A stretch of 64,000 nucleotides of DNA, from assembly GCF_965363235.1 (NCBI RefSeq), contig NC_134850.1, positions 30,282,102 through 30,346,101 of the forward strand, in the 5' to 3' direction. The translations under genes and the position numbers were made by a program. Source of the DNA: Mytilus galloprovincialis. Taxonomy: Eukaryota > Mollusca > Bivalvia > Mytilida > Mytilidae. Below the pieces are notes generated by a model, which was given only the letters and a program-made list of their open reading frames with translations, was not told the DNA's origin and ran no database searches. Positions 21,659 through 32,965 of this stretch are shown piece by piece. Every line of letters begins with the position of its first letter. The first letter of the stretch is position 1.

Positions 21659-22445
21659 ATTTACTATATAAAGGGACGTAACTCCAATACTAACCGTGTA
21701 TGAAATAAGCCCCGCCCCCAACTAACCTTACATTGAATATACACGGTTTGCACGCGAACGCTTTTAACCAATCATATTCCTAGAAATGTACTGGAGGTAA
21801 GATAATTGATTATAACATGTCAGTGTTAGTACACCGTTATCAAACTGATGAATTTATTAGGTTTCTTGTCTTAAAAACAACTTAAGTTGAACCTGTTTTG
21901 TTGTTTCTAAACGAAAATACACTTACACATAATATTTAAACCTATAGGAACTATGCGTTATCTGTGTGTTATCACTTGATAAAACACGGACGCATTCGAA
22001 AAACCCGGACTACCCTCGATAAAACCAAGACATGTAGAAATGAAATTAGTCTCAAAATGTCGTTTTCATTCAATAACAAGATTTTTGGTAAGGTGTCTGT
22101 AAATCTAAGGATATATTGATTCCATGTTTATTTCGTTCGATATTGGCATTGGTATGCGCATTGAAATTGCCTTTTTCTGTATTTTGGAATAAATCATTTA
22201 ACGGATAAATTTTACTTTTTTAAACGAAAAGTAATATTAGATGGATAATTGTATCACCTTGTATGTATAACCCAAGCTTCTATATCACGTCTTGACAGAA
22301 AGGAAGTCTGTTTGTTTAGATTTTTGATTAACTCGACAAAAATCGGTCACACTCGAAAAACACGATTCTAGCCGAACATTATACCTACCGTGTTAATCAG
22401 GAGTGCTTTAAACCAAAAACACAGCTAATGTCTTGAAAATCATAG

Positions 22446-22690
22446 TGAGAAAACTAACGGCCTTATTTATGTACACAAAAAAATGAACCAGAAACAAGAT
22501 GTAACACATCAACACACATGGGACAGGCACATACATATACAGAATGTGACGTGGTCAAACATGTTAGCAAGATCCAACCCCCCCCCCCCCTTCCACCTAA
22601 CCTGGGACAGTGGTGTAATAGTACAACATAAAAACGAACTATAAATATCAGTTGAAAAAGGCTAAACTCATCAGATGGAAATAAAAAGAA
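22446..22690 (+). repeat. Dispersed repeat family A, 3' part
   Basis: Contains 'gagaaaactaacggccttat', 'gtaacacatcaacaca', 'gggacaggcacatacat' and a C-tract near 22578. This is the 3' section of family A, whose 5' part is seen at 31595. Confidence 0.6.
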
Positions 22691-22875
22691 ATACATCTAA
22701 CAAAAACACAGCGTAATGCTTAGTATTGTTCTATTGGTTGTAACTTGAAATATAACAACCCTAGTTGTCAAGTGCGTCTACATAACACTCACCATCAACG
22801 ATATGATAAAAAAAACCTTGAAAAATATCAAGGGGTGATTAATTTTACATTGATAAATATGTATATTTCTTACAG

Positions 22876-24854
22876 ATAACTTGTCGTGGATTGACCCGAT
22901 GGAGCATCACTTATATGAACACCTTGTAAATATAGTTGGTAGTGAAATAGATATACGAAAAAGACAACGACTTTTTATAATACAAGATATGATCTACAAT
23001 TCGTCAGATTTAACTAATCATATACAAATATTTAGTGGAAGTTTGGCTGAAGGACTAGATTTACCAGGCAGCGACATGGATGTTATGTACGTAACAAAAA
23101 CCCATAAAATAATTCATAATGAAAAGAACATCTTAAACCTAGTTGATGGTGTAACATTGCATGTTATGGAAACAGATGTTGATTATCCTGGATTTGCAAG
23201 ACTAAGATTGGTAGCAGCACAAAATGGAAAATCCCTTCGTGAACGATGTGTACGCTGTCCCACAGGTACATGTACTGGTACACAATTTTATCGAACTAAA
23301 AACAGTTTCCTTAATTATTATAGAAGATATAATAAAGAGATATTTATACACGGTCCATGTCTAACAGACAAAGACCAGGCAATTGATAAGGCATTCTGCG
23401 TACGATGTAAATATCTACCTTACAATGCAATGCCATGGGCATCTCGTCATGGACGGCAATGGCCACCTAGTTTTGTTATTGACAGGGTCGTCAAATATGG
23501 ATGTTTGTTAGTACCTATAGGACCTAAGATTTCGTCAGATAATGACACGTTATGGAGAATATCTTTCTCTGTGGCAGAAAGGTTATTGGTACATTCGTTT
23601 AATTTTACTCAATTATTATGTTACGGTCTACTCAAATTAACACTGAAGCGTATAATTAACACAAACGATAGAGTAAACGATTTATTGTGTTCTTACTTTT
23701 TAAAGACGGCTCTTTTTTGGGTGTCGGAGGAAATAGATATTAACAGTTTTCAATTATCTAAAATTTATCATTGTTTTTTTCTTTGTCTTGATAAATTAAT
23801 ATCATGGGTTAGCACATGTTACTGTCCGAACTACTTTATACCCGAACAAAATATGTTCATAGGAAAGATCGATCAGAGTAACAATAAGAATCTACTGTGT
23901 GTTCTTCAGAGTATACAGTGTGGAGGGATCGATGCATTGATACATAATTTATTTCCGCTTGAGAATGAACATCATCCTTTAATAAGTACAAAGAGGGAAT
24001 TTTCGTTCATTTCGCTGGACTTTCTTCTTTACAGGACTACTACTCGTCTCATGATGAGCACGATACCTCAAGACATTTTAATTTATTATAAAACACTTTC
24101 ATGTATATATTCTTTACTAAAATCCGAGTCGTCTACGTTTATTATTGATTCATGTAAATTATATAAATACTATATGAGTCAATTTATAGTACAACTACTA
24201 CCTTCACCAATCACAATAGGTAACACGATCTACATACGCAAATGTTATCATAGACATTTACAAAACGGCACAAAGACTGATACCGTAACGGGTTGGTTGT
24301 TATATGCGTCGTTTTATTATGTAATTGGACAGTTCAATGATACACTCAAAATAACGGATTATGTTCTTGGTAGATGGTCATCTTATATGCTGCTTATAGA
24401 CTTTGACAGAAATGACACATGTACAATAAATTACAAAAATAATGGTCATTCTTTCATGACAGTTAATGAGAGGATGTCATTAGCTACTGCTCAACATGTC
24501 CATTACGTGAAACACTCACAATTAATACCAGAAGAACTTCAGTTGGAGGTAGAACACAGTGGGATGAACATACTACCAAATGTAATGTCTTATTGTCTTA
24601 GATTTCTATGTTATCATCATCTTGGTGATATACAAAACAAACGACAGGCATTACGCGATTTATATATAACTGTGAAAGATAATTTAATAACATCCACAAA
24701 TACGGTTTCTAATGAATCAACAATACTTGGAGTATGTTTTGAAATATCCGGAGATAAATACATGGCTTACCAATGCTACGAGCAAGCTTTACAGTGTGAT
24801 GAGGATGTATGTCCTTCAGCAAAAGCAAGGAGATTAAAACTTTTAGAGAATTAG
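22876..24854 (+). CDS. Mab-21/cGAS-like nucleotidyltransferase-fold protein (cGLR-type)
   Basis: One long exon starts at an acceptor (ttcttacag, ending 22875), probably in phase 1. The first in-frame ATG is at 22899, giving 651 residues to the TAG at 24852. Near residues 45-65 from that ATG lies 'FSGSLAEGLDLPGSDMDVMY': the GS loop followed by D-x-D (Asp59, Asp61), which bind NTP and metal in the cGAS/Mab-21 superfamily. The later segment 'WRISFSVAERLLVHSFNFTQ' and 'LCSYFLKTALFWVS' match the Mab-21 helical half. The C-terminal 150 residues (for example 'ISGDKYMAYQCYEQALQCDE') look TPR-like, common in mollusc members. Such proteins can sense nucleic acid and make cyclic dinucleotides, or be catalytically silent; the third acidic residue could not be fixed. 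Upstream exons were not found. Length suits the mollusc family. Confidence 0.9.
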
Positions 24855-25060
24855 CATAAAATTAAAACATACTGTAATGGAGTACGCAATGTTGCTGATA
24901 TAAATAGTGTGAGAAACAGCTTGTGTGACCTAATGTGTTATTAAATTATATCATAAAAGTGATAGAGTTGGGGTTGGTTTTTTAAAATCTTATTATCCCT
25001 TTCTGCACCCATTGTATAAAACGTATGGTTCGTTTGATCTCAGTTCTTAATTGATTAAAA
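24855..25060. other. 3' flank of the cGAS-like gene
   Basis: A possible ATTAAA polyadenylation signal occurs about ten bases after the stop. Otherwise AT-rich and without features. Confidence 0.35.
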
Positions 25061-25061
25061 T

Positions 25062-25395
25062 CAGATTATGACGTCGAATTTTCTTCTTTTTCTCTGAATT
25101 TCCTATTGTGACGGCATGAAAAAAGGCACAATGCCTGAATACGTCACATAGAAAGAACACATCTTTTTGTAGATCAGTTTGAAGGAATAAGTAGTATTAT
25201 TTGAAAATTATTAGAAAAACAGATTCCACAAGCAAATCTCGTGTAATACGATATTTATCCACTCTCGACAGTTAAAGTTTTAAATGTTTAAAACGATCAT
25301 CGAGCCTCTTGTTTTAAATTTGAAAATTAAACTGTTTCGAGCGTATAAACATCGTATCACACTCGATGCAGTGGTAGAATCTATATTACCATAAC
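25062..25395. mobile_element. Foldback/MITE-like repeat, copy 1 (partner at 53.74-54.05 kb)
   Basis: The 'acagattccac' stretch, then 'tcgtgtaatacgat' and 'ccactctcgacagttaa' (25225-25275), is mirrored in reverse complement by 'ttaaactgtttcgagcgtat', 'catcgtatcacac' and 'gtggtagaatct' (25328-25385). The unit can fold into a long imperfect hairpin. The second copy (53745-54045) has the same plan. No ORF and no sure target duplication. Confidence 0.65.
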
Positions 25396-25407
25396 ATATA
25401 ACTAATC

Positions 25408-27460
25408 ATGGTTGACGTCAACTTGACGACAGAAAAAAATATTAATTTGAGCGGTACAGATGAAAGAAACATTAACTATTGTATTCGGGTTAAAAGACAA
25501 AACCATTATGAATCAAAATTGAAGGACGATACATTTGTGTATTTAGGGTTGGGAAAACAGAATTCTGAGTGCATTAGAGACATAAGTGTTAAGAATCTAA
25601 TAACTATTATAACATATGTTTGAAGACGGGAACATTAGAAATTATGATGGAAGAAAGACTCATTATATATTTCGGTTGAAGACAGAAAATTTATGTATTG
25701 CGGTCGGGGAAAAAGGCATTACAAACTCGTATTTATAACAGAAATATCAGCAATAGTCGTAGAGAGAAAATTCACTTAAAGGTTTTAGTAAAGAAACTTA
25801 GTAATCGGGATCAATGAAAGAAACATTTATGTCTGGGATCGATTACAAAAATAACAGTATTTCGGGTCAAGGCCGTATGATATAAAGTTAGGGATGAAGA
25901 CTTAAACAGTAGTAATTGGGGTCAATAACATACATATTATACATAGGGGTTCCTAAACAAAATATTGTAAATAAATATCGAGGACAGATTTTTTTTTTAG
26001 TTGGGATCCGGGACGGATATATAAGTAATTTGGAATCGAAGATATGAACATTAGTAGTTGATATATTGAGAACATAATCATCGCTAATTAGGATCGATTC
26101 ATTGACATTGATTACTCAGGTCTAGGTAAAAATCATTACTAATAAGGGTAGATTTATAATATTGATAACCCGGGTCTAAGACAGAATCATTAATGATAAG
26201 GGTCGATACAGTGCCATTTATAATTTGGATAGAAAACAGAATAATAATGTATAAAGGGTCGATTCAGTAAAATTTGTAAGTGAGGTTGAGGGCATAGTCC
26301 TGTTTAATTTGGATCCAGGACAAAAAAAAAAACCAGTTCTTTTACAGATACATTAAGGATTTTGGTTAGGGACAAAATTATAAGTACTTGGGTTTGAGGA
26401 TATCAATGTAAACAGGATCGAGATAGAAACATTTTCAATAGGGCTCTACGACAAAAACAGTAATTCTTTTTAATCGAGGACAGAACGATCAGTACTTTGG
26501 GTCCAGGACAGACACATATGATTCGAAAGTTGAGGAGAAAAGCATTATCAATTGATGGTGAGGACAGAACTATTTGTAGTTTTAATCGAGGATAGAAGTG
26601 TGAAAAATTGAAGTCGTTGACAGAAACCCAAATTATTTGGGTCCTGTACAAACACACTTACAATTCGGGTCGAGAACACACATATTGTTTATTTTGGTCT
26701 TGAGCAGTAAAATTACTAATTGGGATTAAGAATATAATCATTGGTGTATAGGGTTGAGGAAAGAAACATTAGAAATTAGGTTAGAGGACAGAATTATTTG
26801 TGATTTGGATTGAAGACACATATTTGAGCAAAACATTTGTAATTGTGGTCGAATCAGTTAGGAATCTGATGTTCAGTAGTTGTCGTTTGTTAAAGTGGTT
26901 CATATGTGTTTCTCGTTTTTTATATACATTAGACCGTTGGTTTTCCTTTTTGAATGGTTTCACGCTAGTCCTTTGGGTGCCCTTTATAGCTTGCTGTTCG
27001 ATGTGAGCTAAGGGACCTTGTTGAAGATCGTCATTTGACCTGTAATTGTTGACTTTTACAAATTGTGATTTGGATGGAGATACGTCTCATTGACACTCAT
27101 GCTATATCTTCTTATATCGAATTAATAATCGGAGTCGAGGAAAGAAATATTAATAGTTTATGTCAAGAAAGAAATGTTAGCAATTCGTTTGGTCGTTACT
27201 CAATACGTAATTGGGGCTGATGGCAGAAACATTAGTGATTTGGGCCGAGAACTGAAAATTAATTAATGAGGTATAGGACAGTAATATCACTCATTAGGTC
27301 CAGGATTGCAATTTAGTATTTTAAGTCGATGACAAACACTTCAATTGAAATTGAACACAAAAATATATTATATAAGGGCCGAGGCAGAAACATTTATATC
27401 AGAATATTCAGTTATTTAGGTCGAAAACAAATGCAGTAATAATTATAAGACTAAGGCCGT
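25408..27460 (+). repeat. Very decayed minisatellite (~30-35 bp unit)
   Basis: The phrase 'ggtcgaggacagaaacatta' and variants, followed by 'gtaattTGgg'-like spacers, recur dozens of times at irregular 30-50 bp spacing. Examples are near 25480, 25670, 26170, 26520, 26570, 26755, 27120 and 27420. Units are strongly diverged, so the array is old. Short open frames here (for example 25408-25623) arise from the repeat. A family A copy (26860-27120) is inserted in it, and an inverted segment of the array lies at 29590-30000. Confidence 0.7.
26860..27120 (-). repeat. Dispersed repeat family A inserted in the minisatellite
   Basis: The minus-strand copy runs from the 3' part ('cagtagttgtcgtttgttaa' on plus) to the 5' end ('gacactcatgctatatcttc' on plus). 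Minisatellite sequence resumes on both sides. Confidence 0.7.
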
Positions 27461-28685
27461 GTTCTCATTGACATAAACTCGGTGCTGTGTTAGTGTAATT
27501 CACACGTAAACTAAACGCAATTACGTTCCCATTGATAAAACTCAATGCTAACATATCTTTTGTATCGTTTATTCTTAATCGGGGCCCGTGGGTTACATAC
27601 ACTATGTCATATAATAGTTATATCTCATCTGTTAATAGTGGTCTCATTGCAAGTCATAACAAGTTTTCATTCATATGTTAGGTTTTTGACAATTTTAATT
27701 TTAATGTGAAAAAAAAAACACTTTTGCACCATATGTGTGATATAACATAGTTATGAGCAAATAACTTATCGGGTAAAAAACAGGACGAAATAATATAATA
27801 CATTGGATATAATTACATATTGTCATTGGTGAAAATGTGTTAAAAATAAACGTCCATGACCTTAAAATACTAAACCCATGGAATGTGTTTTGGTTGATTG
27901 AAGTCTCTGATGCATTATTTATTTTTTATTATTAGTTATGTTTAAATTGTTTTTTTACTTTTAACTAGCTTTCAGTAACTGCAAGTACTCTCAAATCGTA
28001 TTTTTTTTTGTTAATTTGACATGTTGATTCAATTTGTAGTGCTCTTTTGTTATAGAAATAGAGAGACGAGATATAACACGAATTAAACTAATTTGTGTTA
28101 CATCTCGTCTCTTTTACCAGCTTTGATAAGTGTTTGGTATGACTATAAATTTTCATTTTTGTTGTAGTGATATGATCGCATACTGTCCTTCTTTTAAAAC
28201 ATGTAAAATTGAACAAAAATCAGATAGCATCAGTACAAGTATGTTTTCATAAGGAAATTTTTCACTTTTTGGTTCAGCTCATCTTAACTCTTACTTCAAG
28301 TCAGTCAAGTAATAGTGTAAATCAACAACTGGATATCAAGCGACCCAGTAAAAAGAATGTCTATTTTTAATGAAGCATGCATGGTAAAAGATGATTATCC
28401 TGTCGACGCACTCCTTTTAACACTGTAAAAGGTATTGCAATAAACATACAGTCATATGTTAAGTCTTAAAACTTTTACTTTTTATTTAGATATATATACT
28501 GTCAGCACAAGTAATAATGTGCATGACAAATTGTCAAAATTAACATTTATACATAAAAATTGAATGTTTGATACCAAAGAAACAGCAACTATGCGATGCT
28601 ATGCGGTCAACACAAAGCTTTCATCAACAGATTAATTGTTTTACATTTTTGATTTCGGGGATTTTATAACTGCTTATGCGGTATA
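27460..28685. other. Intergenic with one short hairpin
   Basis: No supported gene. An almost perfect hairpin lies at 28062-28112 (separate entry). Otherwise AT-rich, without recognised repeats. Confidence 0.4.
28062..28112. repeat. Short hairpin, 24-bp arms
   Basis: The left arm 'agagacgagatataacacga' and right arm 'gtgttacatctcgtctct' pair with about two mismatches around an 'aac' loop. The loop is too small for a typical pre-miRNA; it could be the remains of a foldback element. Confidence 0.6.
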
Positions 28686-28800
28686 AGTTTTCGTCATTGT
28701 TGAAAGCCGTACGATGAACTGTAGCTGTTAATTTCTGTGTCATTGTTTCTCTTGTGGAGAGTTCTCTTATAGGCAATCATACATCTTCTTTTTATAGCAC
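28685..28800 (-). repeat. Dispersed repeat family A, 5' part
   Basis: Plus-strand text 'attgttgaaagccgtacga', 'gttaatttctgtgtcattgt' and 'ggcaatcatacatcttc' is the reverse complement of the family A 5' region. Confidence 0.65.
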
Positions 28801-28954
28801 ATGTACTATCATTACCTCTAACAAATCCAGCGTACAATACATAAAGGATACAAACATGTAGAAATGATGGCAAAAATCAACAAATAAAAAAATGTACGGT
28901 CAATTAAGGCAACAGTAGTTTACCGATGTGCAAGTACCTTAATTAAATTAAAAA

Positions 28955-29480
28955 GACAAACCAAAGAAATGAAAAAAGGGAAATCGCGTTGACTCCAAAA
29001 GGAGCAAGACAGGGTAAGAATATCCTGTTATGGTGGCATTGTCCACCACGCGAGTCCACACTTAGTCAAAATGTCTTTATCGGGAATGAAACACTATTAT
29101 TTAAATACAAATTAAACGAGCATTTCTGTAAACAAAGATCTAAGAGTGGGCAGACAGGTGGTAAGTAAGTTGAGACAGATTTATTATACTGTTTAACCAA
29201 ATCGGGATATTGATCGTGCAATTGATGGAGTGCCGAATTCGATTTTTCTTCGTCATAACTCTCGAACATTATCGTATATATATAAAAGGCACAGGTCTCC
29301 GTTTGAAGTCCGTAAAGTGCGAACACGTATGAACGATATTGAGACACGTATACGATATATGATGGGGAAGATGGTATGTTTTGAGAATTGGGAAGTTGAC
29401 AACTGAAAAATTGGAATTATCATGTTTGCCATAGACTCTTGTTAGAAATCGTCATTTTGTGTTGATATCGATGAAATGAT
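28955..29480 (-). mobile_element. Penelope-like element C-terminal fragment, minus strand
   Basis: Minus-strand translation gives 'IPSSPSYIVYVSQYRSYV' and then 'QLHDQYPDLVKQYNKSVS'. These correspond to 'NIPAAPEY...SQLIRHS' and 'RHHELIGHYYKSVS' of the 57.4-59.4 kb element. Just downstream on that strand is the 'ggatattcttaccct' phrase resembling the family 3' tail. It is a broken fossil of a diverged subfamily. Confidence 0.6.
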
Positions 29481-29589
29481 CAAAGTATGAACCAGATTTT
29501 CTACTTTTTTAATTTTCCTTTATCAAATATACGATATCCTGCTTCATATGTGTACAAAAGAAAAGCACCAGAATATAGTCTTTTAGTCG

Positions 29590-30000
29590 TCATAAGACCC
29601 CTTTTAGTAATATTTCTATCAATGATCCCAATTAGTTCTGTTTCTGATTGACCCCAATTATCAACGTTTCTCTCTTGACCCAATAAACAAATCGTTCTTT
29701 TTGACACCGTTATTGATAGTTTTGTTGTCTTCGACCCATAATTATTACTGCATTTGTTTTCGAACTCAATACCCAATGTGTTGTTAACTTTTCAGTCTTG
29801 ACCTAAACTATTTATAATTCTGTCCTCGACTACGATTACTGATGTATGCAAATGTTTCTGCGTCGACCACAATAAGCAATGGTTTGCCCCTGATCACAAT
29901 TACAGATGTTTTTTGCTCCTCATATGCGTCTTCGATCCAAATCACAAATAATTCTGTCCTCTAACCTAATTTCTAATGTTTTTGTCCTCAACCCTACATG
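29590..30000 (-). repeat. Inverted segment of the decayed minisatellite
   Basis: The reverse complement of 29890-29995 contains 'attagaaattaggttagagg', 'acagaattatttgtgatttg' and 'tctgtaattgtg', matching 26770-26860. The reverse complement of 29730-29765 contains 'aaaacaaatgcagtaataat', matching about 27425-27450. An older array has thus been duplicated in inverse orientation about 3 kb away. Confidence 0.7.
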
Positions 30001-30089
30001 TATATATATAGTTTATGGCAGACACTTTATGATTAAGTTGCTTTTATCATTAAAAGTAAAACTTAGTTATGACCTAGTATATAGAAAAA

Positions 30090-30200
30090 TAAGGATATTT
30101 GATCAACTTCCGAAGCAAGGTTGTCGGCTCTCCGAACTTTCCCGAAGTCCTGAGTTTAATTGATTACCGAGTTTATGAGCTTCGGTCCTTGCTTTGAAGT
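30090..30200 (+). repeat. Dispersed repeat, inverted partner near 50.53-50.62 kb
   Basis: The phrase 'gcaaggttgtcggctctccg' and the following 'actttcccg' are found in reverse complement at about 50575-50615, with flanking similarity. Non-coding. Confidence 0.55.
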
Positions 30201-30361
30201 TGGATATTTGGTATGACTTTCAATTTGACAACTGATTTCAGAAAAGAACAATAATTTGAAATAGCATTATATGTTACCGGACGGCTATCAACGATGAAAA
30301 AAACAATTGTTTGCATACTAAGGTAAAGTTTAAATGATATCCAAGATACTGTAAACAAACA

Positions 30362-30523
30362 CAGAGGCGGATTTAGGAGGGGGCCAGGGGGCCCGGGCCC
30401 CCCTTTTTGGGAACAAATTTGGTTGCTTATATAGGGAATCACTGAAGCGTGACTGGAGCGAGCCCCCTCTTAGATTAGTCAGTGGGCCCCCACTTATGAA
30501 AATTTCTGTATCCGCCACTGAAA
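30362..30523. mobile_element. hAT-type MITE, ~160 bp
   Basis: Starts CAGAGGCGGATTTAG and ends TCCGCCACTG, giving imperfect terminal inverted repeats. The interior has G/C runs ('gggggccagggggcccgggc'). A second copy in opposite orientation lies at 34206-34352. The CAG...CTG ends suggest hAT. Flanks hint at an imperfect 8-bp duplication (AAACA-rich) but are not conclusive. Confidence 0.7.
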
Positions 30524-30524
30524 C

Positions 30525-31590
30525 ACATTTTGCGATCGATCTAATTTCGCGAATACTTCAAATGTATGTCTTCTGTTGTGTAAATAGATGGAAAGAAATA
30601 TAAGATCGCAAATTAGATTACCATGAAGACGCCTTGGAAGCCCTAAAAAAGGTAAAGATAACGTATCCGCAAAAATAAGTCGGTTATTAGTATAACAAAG
30701 TATTAAAAGTTTCAAATAAACAACTAACAGAGCGATTTTTGATACACTAATGAATGAAAATGCAATAGATCACACGTTTCTTTCTATGCATACTTCACCG
30801 ACCTTGCTGTCTCGTTTAGTCTCTTGTGAAGGTTTGTCTCATTGGTAATCCTACCACATCTTCTTTTTTTATATCCAATTCACAAAAGCAATTATGCTGG
30901 TCAATTTTGCTTTCATCTTAATCATTCCCATGAGTAGAAATGTATTCCTCACATTAACATATTATGACTGATATACAGGGTGTCAATTAATAAAAATATA
31001 TTTTACTGTTGCATTATAAGTTGCATATGTTTCCAGTTTTATTTCATTTTCTGCAAACGTATAATTCATATACATTGTATGTGGACTTCAGTCACTTTAC
31101 CATGGATTATGAGTTTGAATGTCTCTCAGGTATCTGTCGCCCTTTTTATTTATTGAAAACAAATTAATGATAATTTGAAAAAAGACTAAAAATATTTCCT
31201 TATGCAAGGGCTGTAAACTTGTTAATCTGACTAAACATCAGTCTGTGGGGAATAAAATAAAACGATCGATTATTACCAATCATAAGTGTAAACCACTTGA
31301 ATAACTGTACTTTAAAGGAAATCGAAACTTAATCTTAGTGATGTTAGTTAGATATCACACTCTATTCTATTCTGTAAACAACCATTACCGGTGTAGATAT
31401 ATCAAATAAAATAAGGAGTTCTTTTATTTTTGTAACATAAAATATGCTGCATAGATTCCTTTTGGCAGTTATACCACTTTTTATTACAATGTGGAAATGC
31501 TTGCAATCGGATTGCGAAATTTTCATAAAATATAAGACATGTCTAACATTAAACGTTTCTTTGTCATGGTTATGCAGATAACTTTACCGT
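30525..31590. other. Intergenic; fragments of dispersed repeats
   Basis: A family A 5' fragment on the minus strand lies at about 30815-30870 ('gtctcattggtaatcctacc'). A fragment of the Penelope 3' tail ('tgagtttgaatgtctctcag') lies near 31108. The copy of the 12.1-12.3 kb repeat lies at 31275-31445. No gene supported. Confidence 0.45.
31275..31445 (-). repeat. Dispersed repeat, inverted partner of 12.14-12.35 kb
   Basis: Contains 'cttgaataactgtacttt', 'aatcttagtgatgttagtta' and 'ctgtaaacaaccattacc', the reverse complement of the 12.1 kb copy. Confidence 0.65.
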
Positions 31591-31594
31591 ACAA

Positions 31595-31870
31595 TATAAA
31601 AAAGAAGATGTTGTATGGTTGCCAATAAGACAATTATCCACAAGAGACCAAAATGACACAGACATTAAGAACTATAGGTCACCGTACGGCCTTTAACAAT
31701 GAGCAAAGCCCATACCGCATAATCAGCTATAAAAGGCCCCGAATTTACAATGTAAAACAATTCAAACGAGAAAACTAACGGCCTTATTTGTATAAAAAAA
31801 TGAACGAAAAACAAATATGTAACATATAAACAAACGACAACCACTGAATTACAGGCTCCTTTGTTTCTTT
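31595..31870 (+). repeat. Dispersed repeat family A, near-complete copy
   Basis: The most regular copy in the window. Order: 'aagaagatgttgtatggttg', 'agacaattatccacaagaga', 'gacacagacattaagaacta', 'ctataaaaggccccgaat', 'gagaaaactaacggcctta', then an ending around 'tgaattacaggctcc'. No ORF spans it, so it is a non-autonomous interspersed repeat of unknown class. A sub-segment of this family resembles the minisatellite monomer at 39.8-42.1 kb. Confidence 0.75.
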
Positions 31871-32539
31871 AAGATGTTAAACTTGGTACTTAGTGTGATG
31901 TCCTCCAGCTTCTTGATACTCACGCCATATGATACACCTGTACTGTTCAATTTTAAAGACATAGTTTTTATTGCAAAGTCTGAAGCTCTAAAAGTCTCCA
32001 TATACATTAGATAATACACCAAGCCTATACCAAACATGATTAAATGTTGACTACTAGACTTTCAATTTCCAAATGTCGCTTCAGTACTGTTCAAATTAAA
32101 GGCCTATAGAAAATATGTAATTCTTTACCTAAATATTGTTTATTTACATTTTGTTTTTATTTTCCTGATAATTTGTTAATTAAACAGCAGTCGTTTAAGG
32201 AAGCTTGCACAAAGTATAAAAAAAACTTCCCGGTCAACGATTTGTTAAGCACTTGTTCAGATGATATCTTCTATTGTTTGTGTCACAACAAAGAGATGAA
32301 AAGCTACTGATAAAAATAACAGTTCTATAAATACACAGAGAGGAAATTGGAACACAACTTTACTGAATCATCTTTTAAAACCAACTCTCTTCCTGATTTT
32401 ATGCATACATTTGCCATGGTCATATGTAACAGTCGAATTTGACACAATTGATGATCTAAGTACCATAATCACGATTTTAATTTCGATATTTCAAATTTCC
32501 TAAATCTTCGCAGCAATTTATTAACGTGACATCCATATT

Positions 32540-32965
32540 TGATATATAGATATAGGAAGATGTGGTGTGAGTGCCAATGAGACAACTCTCCATCCAAATA
32601 ATAATTTTAAAAAAGCAAACCATTATAGGTCAATGTAAGGCCTTCAACACGGAGCCTTGGCTCACACCGAACAAGAAGCTATAAAGGGCCCCAAAATTAC
32701 TAGTGTAAAACCATTCAAACGGGAAAACCAACGGTCTAATCTATATAAAATTTAAAAAACGAGAAACGAGAAACACGTAAAAATTACATAAACAAACGAC
32801 AACTACTGTACATCAGATTTCTGACTTAGGACAGGTGCAAACATTTGCAGCGGGATTAAACGTTTTAATGGATCCAAACCTTCTTCTTTTTTCTGAAACA
32901 ATAGCATAACATAACAACATAGAAAAATACACGCTAAAATATCAATTGGCAGGCTTAACTCAATC
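32540..32965 (+). repeat. Dispersed repeat family A, subtype with longer 3' end
   Basis: Starts 'tagatataggaagatgtggt' and includes 'ggagccttggctcacaccga', 'gggccccaaaattac', 'aaacgggaaaaccaacggtc', 'gcagcgggattaaacg' and 'caattggcaggcttaac'. It closely matches 53020-53405 and, inverted, 34090-34595. Confidence 0.8.

Larger units (their letters stand above)
19545..21800. repeat. ~75-bp direct repeats flanking the Crypton-like ORF
   Basis: Left copy (19545-19630, continuing after the hAT element at 21183-21195) and right copy (21722-21797) share 'acacggt', 'taaccaatcatatt', 'tagaaatgta' and 'ggaggtaagata'. They bracket the minus-strand recombinase-like ORF. The right copy lies just upstream of its ATG and the left copy just past its truncated end. 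Confidence 0.65.
18771..22392. mobile_element. Composite element bounded by ~45-bp inverted repeats with subterminal repeats
   Basis: The left end 'acggtaggtatagtgtccgg' (18771) and the reverse complement of the right end 'acggtaggtataatgttcgg' match closely, and the match continues through 'gtttttcgagtg'. Further copies of a TCGAGTG-type phrase preceded by a GGGTTTTT-like run occur inside both arms in opposite orientation (near 18842, 19008 and 19056 on the left; near 21990-22030 on the right). Terminal plus repeated subterminal motifs suggest a DNA transposon with multiple transposase binding sites. No clear target duplication was found and the superfamily is unassigned. Inside are a Crypton-like ORF and a later hAT insertion. 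Confidence 0.55.

Noticed and set aside
22881-22898. Upstream TTG as the start of the cGAS-like protein
   Set aside because: The sequence lies directly behind a splice acceptor, so these codons are read through from an upstream exon or untranslated. The first ATG is at 22899.
17315-24854. Orphan ORF and cGAS-like exon as one gene
   Set aside because: The orphan ORF ends in a stop with no donor that joins in frame to the phase-1 acceptor at 22875. A 3.6-kb element complex lies between.
28062-28112. Possible miRNA hairpin
   Set aside because: A three-base loop and 24-bp arms do not fit a usual pre-miRNA. Kept only as a hairpin.
29501-29776. 91-codon minus-strand ORF
   Set aside because: Derived from the inverted minisatellite segment; the text repeats the array unit.
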